64,000 bases of DNA, from the NCBI RefSeq assembly GCF_004210375.1, contig NC_134833.1, positions 140,794,127 to 140,858,126 on the forward strand, written 5' to 3'. Origin of the DNA: Tachypleus tridentatus. Its lineage: Eukaryota > Arthropoda > Merostomata > Xiphosura > Limulidae. Each line of letters starts with the position of its first letter. Position 1 is the stretch's first letter. The translations under genes and the position numbers were made by a program. Below are positions 26,291-38,000 of this stretch, one piece after another. The notes under the pieces were generated by a model. It searched no databases and was not told the origin of the DNA. It saw only the letters and a list, made by a program, of their open reading frames with translations.

Positions 26291-26491
26291 AAATTTATTG
26301 TTTACCCACTATTTATTGCTATGAGATCAAAAAAGTATTTTAGGGTGCGATATTAAATCTTACGAAAACTTCTTTGTAAACATCAGTAAAAGGATGTCAG
26401 TTCTCTCTGGTTTTGTACAATTTACATAGACATTTCAGGAAAGATTATTCAAATAGCATATTTTTATAAATAAAGCCAGTCATCGTGTCTA

Positions 26492-26748
26492 GGCTCGGCA
26501 TAGCCAGGTGGGTTAAGGCGTGCAACTCGTAATCCAAAGGTAGCGGGTTCGCATCCCTGTCGCGCCAAACATGCTCGCCCTTTTAACCATGGGGGCGTTA
26601 TAAATGTGACGGTCAATCCCACTAATCGTTGGTAAAATAGACCAAGAGTTGGCGGTGGATGGTGATGACTGCCTTCCCTCTAGTCTTACACTGCTAAAAG
26701 TGCAGATAGCCCTCGAGTAGCTTTGCGCAAAATTCAAAAACAAACAAA
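26492..26748 (+). mobile_element. Family-1 SINE inside the direct repeat
   Basis: Full head (GGCTCGGCATAGCCAGGTGG), body and AAACAAACAAA tail. Flanked by imperfect repeats of TCGTG-TCTA that may be its target duplication. The same insertion is at 54856-55113. Confidence 0.88.
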
Positions 26749-27619
26749 TCGTGGCGTCTATCCGAGTGTTTGTCTGATCTCTGTACAACCACATCCTGCG
26801 CTGCGTTTAAAAAACTATGCACACAGGTAAAACTCAACATTCACTTTTGAAACGACAGAATGGGAATGAATAATATTAATACAAAATTCATTTGACAAGC
26901 AGGATATTCTACATTAAACTGTTAGGAATGAACCACATTACCATTCACATTCCAAAATGTGACATAACTTACTAAAAATGTATGTTTACTGTATGTTACT
27001 ATTCAGTGGTTCTTAACATGACTGAAATACGCAACAATTACTTTTCACTATAGGCGGTATAAGTTGTTCAGAGCTTTAGCTCCAAGTGAAACTCAATTAA
27101 CCTTAACTTTTCCCCTCACTGGGGACAGTTAGTTTTGCTTGTATCAGAATAGATGAAATTACTTTGTGTTTGGACTGAATCAGTTTATTTCTGGAACACT
27201 GTATAAATTTAAATAATAAAAAAAGAACATTTGATTTATATAATTATTGTTTCTTATTAAGGAAAGCCCAAATAAATGAATATATAAACTATTTGATTTA
27301 CAATAAAAATGTGAATTGTGTAAACATTGCATTGATACCCGTGTTTTACCTGTTTAAAAAAAACAACACCTCATTAAAGACACAGTTCTGGTTTTACTTG
27401 ATATGTGTCATTTTTTTCCTAATGTTTATCTTCTGTTCATGAAAACAAGCTTTTCTTGTGTTATTCAAATTATAAAAAAGATTTTAAGCCTCTTATAGAT
27501 TAATAATGCATGTTATTTTAAACTTTTCACCAAATATAAGGCATCTAGTCTTCAGAATGAAACTATGGATTTCTAAATATTGTAAAAATAAACGACTGGT
27601 TTATAAAAATACTTCACAT

Positions 27620-27850
27620 AGCTAGCTGTCCATAATTTTGGAGTGTAAGACTAGAGGGAAGGTAGCTAGTCATTACCACCCACTGCCAACTAACTCTTGG
27701 GCAATTCTTTTACCAACAAATAGTGGGATTGACTATCACATTATAATGCCTCCACGACTGAAAGGGCGAGCATGCATGGTGCAATGGGGAATTGAACTCG
27801 TAACCCTTGGATTACAAGTCGAGTGCTTTAACCACCTGGCCATGGTGAGC
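27620..27850 (-). mobile_element. Family-1 SINE, 3' part eroded
   Basis: Body and reversed head (ACTGAAAGGGCGAGCATGC, GGATTACAAGTCGAGTGC, CCACCTGGCCATGG). Copy 2 of the direct repeat keeps only its head half (55806-55950). Confidence 0.85.
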
Positions 27851-28614
27851 CTTCTCTCACTGTTGTAATTAAATATGATACGTTTTCTTATATGACAATT
27901 CGTCAATGGATTAAAATTATATGATGAACAAACATAACTAAAATACATGAAACTTCGACAACTTTACATAGACCACTTCTGCATTACTTAATGAAACCCA
28001 AAGTTCATCATGGGTTAACCACAGTTAAACAAAGAAAACAAAAATTCAGATTGAAAAATTCATTTATACAGTATCTTTATTTCTAGAATAACTATAAAAC
28101 ATGGAGCTGGACTTACAAATGTTACATTATATTTGTCATTTTAGTAAGTCTGTACCCAAGTACAAATCTAACTTGATTTAAAAAATACCCTGTGTGATTT
28201 TCATCTTAGGACCAATAATAAAACTAGTTCTTTGTCATGACGAAGTGATAATTTTAATTGTATACCACAATTAAAATACAATCAGTTCAGCTGCCTCTAT
28301 ACTACACATTATACTAGTTTATCTCATGGAGTTTTTTTATAGTTCTTAAGGTAACATTGTATTAAAATAATAAAAGAAACCCATATAAACTTTTTACATT
28401 ACTGATTATTAAAATAAATAACCAATTGCTGTTACCAATTTCTGGAAGATTCATAATCCTGACATTTTCAGCTATTTTGCTACTAGAAAAATGATTAATT
28501 ACTGTCATACAATGTTATAAGAACAGAAAAAAATTATAAATTGTTTAAAAGTAGCTATAGGTGACACTTAGTGGACTTTCTATGCAACTGATAGAAATTA
28601 ATATTTCCAGTGTG

Positions 28615-28620
28615 TTTATT
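28615..28620 (-). promoter_or_regulatory. Candidate RCE1 poly(A) signal
   Basis: TTTATT on plus (AATAAA on minus), about 200 bases beyond the RCE1 stop codon. Such hexamers are common in this AT-rich DNA, so this is only the nearest plausible one. Confidence 0.3.
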
Positions 28621-28817
28621 TTAGTAGCTGTTACTTTTTCCATAAATGATACTGATATGTTAACAAAGTTTTCTAATACAATATAGGTAAGTTGTATCAC
28701 AAAAACAGAAAATTATACAAATTCTCTTATAATGATGAATGAAATGAATGTTTTTAAACAAAGTTTTCAAAATAAATATTAGTGTGAAAGAAACACTTTT
28801 CATTTATAAAAATATAT

Positions 28818-29014
28818 TCAGGCATATACCAAATTACTGAAAATTTCAGGTTTTGTAAGTGGTTCCAATAATACCAACCACCCAAAAAAACCCAGAAAAA
28901 ACAAAATAACTAAAAATGTACAGACTGGTTGCTTGTACCGTAACACTTCAATGAAATCAGGAAAGCCCATGTGGTTACAAAAAGCATGTGCTATAAATGG
29001 AGCCATAAAATGAC
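28818..29014 (-). CDS. RCE1 exon 9 (terminal)
   Basis: Acceptor TTTTTTCTAG, entering with two bases of a Gly codon. Encodes HFMAPFIAHAFCNHMGFPDF with catalytic H234 and N238, then the last membrane span (TFLVILFFLGFFGWLVLL) and a short tail ending NLVYA. Confidence 0.97.
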
Positions 29015-32000
29015 CTAGAAAAAATGTAAAAGAAAAAAAAATCAAATAATTTCACATTTCAGAACTTCTAGCCTTTTTCTTTATTATTTTGAAATAGAAT
29101 TTTTAAAGTTGTAAAAGATAACAGAGATTTATTCAAGTAAAATATAACAACAGTTCATAGTTACTTTAACATACAAAAATTGATTAGGGTTAGTTTTCTT
29201 CCAATAATTCATTTAATTACACAGCTAAATCAGATTATACTGAAATACCACTAAGACTTCACATAGTGGGTTAAGTTTATGAATATAACCATGGACATTG
29301 AACTGCATTATGAAAAACAGTTTAATAATGAGTAATGAGAATTGTAACAACAGTTCAAGTAATGTTGTATCCTGAAAACAACAACTAGAATAATGTTGTA
29401 TCCTGAAAACAACAACTAGAATAATGTTGTATCCTGAAAACAACAACTAGAATAATGTTGTATCCTGAAAACAACAACTAGAATAATGTTGTATCCTGAA
29501 AACAACAACTAGAATAATGTTGTATCCTGAAAACAACTAGAATAATGTTGTATCCTGAAAACAACAACTAGAATAATGTTGTATCCTGAAAACAACAACT
29601 AGAATAATGTTGTATCCTGAAAACAACAACTAGAATAATGTTGTATCCTGAAAACAACAACTAGAATAATGTTGTATCCTGAAAACAACAACTAGAATAC
29701 TGTATCATTGAATTATCAACCACAGTTGAATATTTTATCACACTATTTAATATGAACAAATACATTACAATAATCTCATGATCATGCTTAGAATGTTATT
29801 CAAGCCTTCTAACCAGAACCCAAAAGTTGTTGTATTCTACTCTTAACAATGGATTGATTTATATGCTATAACATCCAACACAATAAATAAACCATAATTA
29901 CAGATGTGACAATGTAGTGTTGACAGTTAGAAAGACTAGAAGCATCCTGTCTGTGACCATGGTTACAGATGTATCATACACAGTTTAAAATGTGCCACTT
30001 CAGTAACCAAAGTTACAGAAAACAGATTATAAGTAACCATGGTAACAAACATATCACTTATCCATGATAGTTACATATTATGTATTATCCATTTTGGAAG
30101 TCATACCCATAAGTGATAGTCATTGTGTCAGTAACCACGATTACAAACCTATGAACAATAAATATTTTTCTATATGATTAGCAGATCAAACAATATGATG
30201 AAAAGTATTGGCAAAGCAAGTATTTGGAACAAGGTTTCCTTATTCCCTCACCCACTAACCTTTTCTCCCAATTTCACAATACAATAATTTCTTTTATTTA
30301 TTACCAAGCCATTTCTCTATCAACGTATTGTCTAATATCAAAATACCATATAGAATGAGCAAGTTTGATGATGGTGATTCAGACTTGTGACCCTCAGATC
30401 ATGAGTTGAACACTCTAACCATAAGGTAATGCCAGGGCTCTAATGTTTAGAGTGTTCAACTCATGATCTGAGGGTCACAAGTCTGAATCACCATCATCAA
30501 ACTTACTCATCCTATACGGTCACCAGCTGGGTCAACTACCGAAGTGTAAAAATTCTTGGCTTACAAAAATTACCTGCTGACCTCAAACTAGTTAGGATTA
30601 AGGTTATAGTGACAAAAATAAACTGTGTATTAGACCGAATCACTGAGACTAGTCCTAAATCTTAACACAACACTGCCATATATTGTTTAAAAGTTTTAAT
30701 GTTGGTTAAATAATGACAAATGATAACAATAAGTCTATGGGGTTTTTTTATCTTTACTTTTTAGCATTTCAGTGGGCAAGCTTTTAATTTCTCTCTAAAA
30801 TAATTTGGTCTCTGTATACATTTCTTGATTGTTGTAAATCTGTATATGTAAATAGATTTTCAGTGTTAACTGATTTGTTGTATTTTGAAAAACCATACTC
30901 TTGGTTTGGTTGTTGTTGAGCAAAAATCAATGCAACGGACTATGTGTCCTGCTCACCATCAGTAACAAAACATGATTTTTAGTATCTTGAGCCTGCAGAC
31001 TTACTTCTGAATCACTGGAGGGTACACTCAAAAATATGCTTTTGCATATTAGTTAGCTTGAAGACTGTTAAAAGAGAGAAGCTCATAAGTCATTCAATAT
31101 ATTTTTTTCTCTCGCTTTATTATTACATTTTTTTACATAAAACTTGTATAGTTTTCAGTCCCCAGTAAACTGGAATGCCAGAACAACTGCACCACATATT
31201 CCTTCACCACTAATGAGGAGCTTGTTTTCTCAAGGAAATATAATGGAGTAGGAAGATTTTTTAATGCCAGGGAGCAAGAAGTGGATCAGTGTGATATTTC
31301 CTGCAGGGTATGCACCTGATTCCACAAATTTTCTGCAACATAACTCCAGAGGCACTATATGTTTAACCTTTCTTTCTCTCTCTCTCTCTAAAATACATTT
31401 TTTTTGAAATACCGGGGAAGGAGGGATTCCCCTATTCCTACTTCACTAGTAATGATACCTGCTGATGTATAGATTACTCACCTGTTCTCAAGAATAAATA
31501 TGCTGAGTAGACTCCAAACAGACTAGTATAGAGAAATTGAAATACTAAAGAAGAAGAAAAAAAAGGCAAGCTTAGGCCATGTTTTACATCACAAGATAAA
31601 TTATTTAATAATCATGTTTTCTTCTTGTATAATTTTTATAGGAAGCCTTAGGTAGGTACAGAAACTTGTGCAAATTTAAAAATGCATGGGGTAAACAAAG
31701 TGAAACAAATATACAATTTTATCATGACAGACTTGTAGACTTTTTTGCTCTTATGTGCATGTGATAAACCTTTAACAAAAGAGCATCAAAATAAACTATC
31801 TCATTATATGTAAAACTTCACAGTTTAATTTGATTAGATAGTTTCCAAGTTGTTTCCTTTACAAGAACAGCTAATGTTATATATGTACTGTTTCATGTTT
31901 AACATATCTTTGTGAACAAGTTATGTTATAAAAATACTCTTTTTAAGGACTGGAAACAAATATTTAAAGAAGTTATTGAAAATCCAACTATTCATGTATC

Positions 32001-35000
32001 AGTTTTTTTGACAATGGACAAATATTACTACTTTCTTGAATTTGGCTAGTGTAGGATGAAACTTTATTTATACATTAACAATAGTATCTATAATTAACAG
32101 TATGAAAAAAAAGAGTTCAGATACTAAATAGAAAACTAAAAATTAAATTAAAAATCTCTTATTCAATGTGGAGCCTCTACAAGCATAGGTCCTGGTGCTA
32201 ACTATATCACTTCTACCTGCATAAGGCCACCCTGACAATTTTACAAAATCGCATACTTAATAATAGAATAGAAAAAATAATACAAGAAGCATAATATGAA
32301 AATAAATAAAATCATTATATTAAAGAGAGAACTGGAGCAATTATAGAAACATCTAAAACAAAACTGAAATTACAAAACTGTTTTTATACCATTCACTACT
32401 AGCAGGATTCATGTTTTGTACCATGCTGAGTTAATACATGCACTTGTCAACATTGTAGCATGGAGGGTGAATGCATGTATTTGTCTGTAAAAAATACACA
32501 GTCTAAAGAACTGATAAAGAAAACCAAAATGTTTAAGTACATAAAGTTAATAGAAATTAGTGCATAATGGTGCATAAATAATTCACAAACATTAATGAGC
32601 ATCAGTTGTATAATTTTTGCACAAAGCTACATGTGGATTATTAGCACAAAACTGTCCCTAACTCTAAACTGAGAAAAGACATCATCATCAGTAGTTTCTA
32701 CCAACTTTTGGTCTACTCTTTTCTGATCTCTAGAAAAGTACATGAATGAAATTCTAAAGGTACAGAGAGTTTAGAAAGAGTACATTTCTGTAACTTAATG
32801 AGCATCACTAACCTTTATGTCTTGTTAATTAACTCAACATGACTGAAACATGAGATTATCAACCTCTACTTAACATGATAAAAACACAGCATGCATGGCA
32901 TCACCTTAGTAATTATGTGACTGAAACATAGCATTACTCAACTCTATTTACATGATTGAAACATGACATCATGAATCATGGTAGTGGTTCATAATAGGGA
33001 TGTCTTTTTTTTGTTATTACTATTTAATATTGTTTTATCAGCTCACAGCACAACTGGCTGTGAGTATTGTAATAAAACCTGGCAATATTACTTAATGCAT
33101 CATTGCACATGGTATAGGCTAGTTTTCAAGTTTATTTGATTACCTGAGAAGTAACAGTGGCTGTATAGCCAATCACACTCAATCGTTTAACGTAGTGTGC
33201 AATTTATATTTAGTCTAAAATTTCTACTACGTGCCTGTTTATACAGGTCTGTGCAGGCCATGGATGTAATTTAATGTTTATACAGCAAGCATGACATGTA
33301 TCATAGCAATTATTAATTTACTGTTGTAACTGGATTTATGTTATGCATAACTTGTTTACTTACAAGGTTCCTACCCATTTTAGACACAACCCTGCTGACA
33401 GAATCAGTGTTTTTTACCCATACATGATCAATTTCATTTATGTTACATGAACATATAAATGTCTTGGTTGTGTCTGACAACAGAAATCTTTAAGCCATAA
33501 TTTTAAAGATAGTACAAAGTTCAGTTTTGAACACTGGATTAGTAACCACAGTGATAGCTGATGATGAGTGCTGAATTACAGCTAACATTGCATGACTGAA
33601 AATTCTATAGATATTGCAGATAGAGTTGCCATCTTTTAAGTTGACTATAAAGAGTGACAAGAATTATACCAGCAGGAGATGGAAAAATGATGATTCTAGC
33701 TGAAAGGGAGGGGAAGATTTTATAAATATATATATATTATTGAGAAAATATTTAGTTTCAGATAAACTATGCAGCAGTGATGATCCAAAAGAGTTGAGTC
33801 GTTACAGTGCCACCATTCAAAGTGTAATAGAAATGGAGAGGGTAAGGGTATACTAATATAATCAGTCCATAATTGTTGATTAACACATTTTCAACCTTAT
33901 AGTATGTGTGCAAAATATCACTCTAGGAGGAAGTGTGGGCAAGTTGCAGCAAAACTATAAATAACCTTACTATAGTCAGCAGAGAGGAGGAAGAAAGGGG
34001 TAAAATATGAAAATTATAGAAAATATTAAATTCTTATTTGCAAACATATCTTATTATATTATGGCACAGTGTTATATTTGCATTGAATATACATGCATGC
34101 ATCTTTACAAGTTGAAAAATTTATATGACTTTAGAAATCTGGTTTTTCAACTTAAAAACTAAAGTCTGCACATATACGTAAAGATATAATTATTAGCCAA
34201 CACGCATTGCATGTGCATGCATTTATAAAACTACTGCAGTTATAAAAGTCCTGTCCAGCACATTCTAGTATAGTTTAGTAGTCCCATCACTTCAGTGTTT
34301 ACAGACTCCCCTACAGGATACAAATACATTAACTATATACATATATTTTACAAAGATATAAATAGCCTACAGTATGTTTATCACCATGTATCATACATTC
34401 AGTACATCATCAATGATAACACTGTGACAATGATACCAGGAGCAATAGCCTTCCAGGCTGCATTGAGACAATCCAAAGGTTGTTACAGAGAGAGCATCAC
34501 ATGTATTTCATTAAACCAAAATGTTTCAAATAAAACAGTATTGTTATTATACTGAACTATGTCTATGATGGACACAAAAACAACTAACAACACAATGTTA
34601 TTAATAATTAATTTAAAAAAGGGGACAGTGATTTTCAAAAAATTTCAGACACAAGACAGGTAGCTTAAAGTGAAAATACAATTACTAAAAAACAGGATGA
34701 GACAGTGTTAACACTACTTCCTGAAGTTACAAATTCCTATTTTAATTCTTCTAAATATTACAACTTTTAGATATACAGATTCAGAATAGAGATTTGCAGC
34801 CCGAGGAAATGATGCAGACACTATGTCTCACCCGTTAAGCTTGTTTGTTTACTTTTTTAGCAATTGTATTTTCACTTTAAAAAATAAGCTAATTATCATG
34901 TTTCTGTAATTTTTTAAAAGATCCATATTCTCCATTTTTTAAATTAACAATTTTTAAAAATATTGTTACTAAACACTACTTATATGACTGCAATAGTAAA

Positions 35001-38000
35001 CATAGCCTTATTAAATTCTACTTTATAAGACAGAAATATAGCATGCAAGGCATTATGTTTTAAACTATTTATACAACTAAAACACAGTAAGTTTAACATT
35101 ACTACATACAACATATATGACTGAAACATGGTATGCATGATGTTAATAAACAACTTACACGACTGAAACACAGCATGTGTGGTATTAGTCGATCTCTCTA
35201 TTCTTTCTCTTAAATGATGTAGATGAGCTGCAAAAAATTCAGTTACAAATTAAAACAAAGTTAAATAAAAAATTCTAAGAATCCTAAAGACATTTAAATG
35301 ATAATTTAGAAACATTACAAAAACTTGTTCAATGGATTTTTACTGTTTCTTTAACTTGATAACAAAAGATTTCTACTTGAACTTTCCTAAAGTTCTTGAA
35401 AACAAGCCTGAGCTTTTCACAATAGTTTTCTCAATTTTTATCAAAATATGAATATAATGATTTTGAAAATGTAAAATAAAAACTTATATTAAAATTTTGT
35501 GAACACCACTAAATGCACAAAAAAAATTCAGATGAAACTGGTATTCTATAGTAATTCATGTTGTATGGTTGTGAATTTATTTCTCACAAACTCCTCCATT
35601 AATTTTGAAAATGCCAAGACCAAACTTGCTAGGCAGACTTTGGATAGCCTGGTGTGTGTGTGTGTGTCTGTGTATTGTCATTGATATGACATAATACTTT
35701 ACATAATATCTTTATTTATTTTGAGTGCCAAGGGGCTACAGGAAAAATGTGACCAGAAGTTCACCCAGGTATGAATTGGTCCTATCAGTATATTTGTAGG
35801 ATTTCTTAACACTGACCTGACACAAGGTTTTGTTTTATTGTCTGCAGTCAGGATATTCAGAGCAAAAATGGTTCTCATATTACACTTCCAAGCTTACAGG
35901 GACAAATGACACATGCCACACATACCACAGGCAGGTTTTTTTGCTTTTTTTTTGCAGTTATGAATACCTCTTTGTAGTATCTATAGTATTAACTAGGATA
36001 ATGGAGAAGATTGGCTGGTATATTGGAGTCTCTATGTTAAAATCACACACAAGAGTGCCTTTGAACCCCAAAACACACCCATGAGTGTTTTATGTTAATA
36101 TTTTAAGCAGTTCTGATTTTCATTGACATGTGGTTTCCAGACAAACATTTCCTTGCATTTTGATTACTTCAACTCCACAACAGTACAGATTAGGTTGCTT
36201 TTGTCTACAGTGGTCTTGAAATTATAATTCACTGTTTACCTTGTTTTGATTTACTGGAACATCCAACTTGTAAATTAACTCTACCTCATCTCAGTGGCAC
36301 ATCTTGATTGAAATTTTCAGTTTACTGTGTTTATATATACAGGTATGTCCAACTCATTCACAATAATAAACATAGTGAGTTTCCATATTTGCCTATGCCA
36401 GTTTCTACATTAGCATATCAGATAAACTTATGATAAAAAACTCAGCTAATATTGTTGTTACTGAAAACAAAAACTTAACATTCTCACCAACTCCGAAGAA
36501 AAGTGGGCAGATAACAGTGGAAAGTGAAGCACCAAAACAAGGCACCAGTATTGGAAGCATGCAGGCTCGAAAAGTAAACTCTTCAGAAAAGGGAGCCTGT
36601 TTCAAAGTGAGTCAGTACCATCAATTTAACAAAACAAACATCACAAGCAAATTGTCTGAACGTGAACCAATATCAACAACTAAACAAGTACTGGGGAAAA
36701 ATGTATTGCAAAATAAAAAAAAGTATATAGAGCTAGCTATTGAGTTTGGAAAAAAGGAATTGAACAAGATATGGATATATGTGAACTGATCTGACTAATG
36801 GTCACACAGCAGGCTAAATCATCTCAACTTTATGTGAAGAATAAAATCCATACATTATGAGCTTTCCTACTTTGTTTATCAAAAGCTTAATACCTGAATA
36901 GAATCTCAGTTTTCATTATTGTATCTTTCCTTTCATTAATTTTGAATATTACTTTTATGACTATTTTTCAACAGAGTAGCATTTTAAGACTGGATATTTT
37001 GTCAGTAAGGAAGCCAATAACATAGGAATTTTATTCTATGTGTAAATTCAAGACAGCTTAGCCTGTTATGTGATCATTGGCTGATAGTGATATGTCCATT
37101 CCTATCTTGTTTGGTTCCTTTTTCCAAGTTCAGAAGCCAGCCTTACATAATTTTTTTACTTAGTCATACATTTCTTTCTTAATACTTTACTCTTTTTTTT
37201 TATATAAGAAGACATATGTTGGTTACTAGGTTATAAAGTGTATTATAAAGCTTTATAACATTTTACATTTAATAATAATGAAATAGTCAAAGATCATGAA
37301 GATCTTTTTGCTCTATAAAATTATGATGAAATTATAGTTAATCTTAGAACTAGACAGACACTTCGTCAGAAAGATGATGATGAATAAAAATCAGAAATCT
37401 TGGTTTTGGCTATTCAGAGGTTTCTGACTTTGGGACTCCCTGGATAGCTGAAAAGTGTCATATACATTGAAGATAGGGCAACTATACCAAGTAGGTTTTC
37501 ACATCTAGCTTCTGTTGACCAATAGAGAAGGACATCAGGATGAATTTTGTATTGCTTTAAGAACTCAATGACAAGAAGACTGTTTCAAAGTCAGTCAACT
37601 GGTTGGGGTTTTTCTGAACTTTCTGCAAAGCTACTTGAGGACTATCTGAATAAGCCATTGTTAATTCAGCAATGACAAGCTAAAGGGAAGGCAGCTAGTC
37701 AACACTGCCAACATATGGACTACGCTTTTAGCAACAGATAGATAAAATGAACATCACATTATACTGCCCCAAAGCTAAAAGAGTGAGTATGTTCAGTGAC
37801 AGGGATACAAATTCATGACCTGTAGACTGTGTGAGTCAAGTGCCCTAACCAACAAGCCTTGCTAGGCCCCAAGTCATCAATACCAACCATTTAACAATAA
37901 TATGTAAAAACACCAAACAAAAATTGTTTCAAAGTGAGCCAGTATTAACAATTTAACAATAATATGTCAAAAACATATCAGAAGTGTTTTGGTTGTTTAA

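Larger units (their letters stand above)
25677..27949. repeat. 2.26-kb direct repeat, copy 1 (3' side of RCE1)
   Basis: Nearly identical to 53788-56046 apart from a few indels; both begin ATTGTGTATCTAAC and end at a shared ACATAACTAAAATA. It contains a family-2 SINE, a full family-1 SINE and a third, minus-strand SINE, all at the same internal positions as in copy 2. About 270 bp at 27441-27712 are present here but missing from copy 2. No coding capacity, no terminal inverted repeats and no clear target duplication were seen. Confidence 0.92.

Noticed and set aside
29361-29699. Direct repeats of about 31 bp resembling a CRISPR array
   Set aside because: Units are contiguous with no variable spacers, and the setting is an animal gene intron. 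It is a minisatellite.
36430-36789. A 119-codon plus-strand frame
   Set aside because: It is antisense to RCE1 exon 6, whose minus-strand translation matches the protease family exactly.
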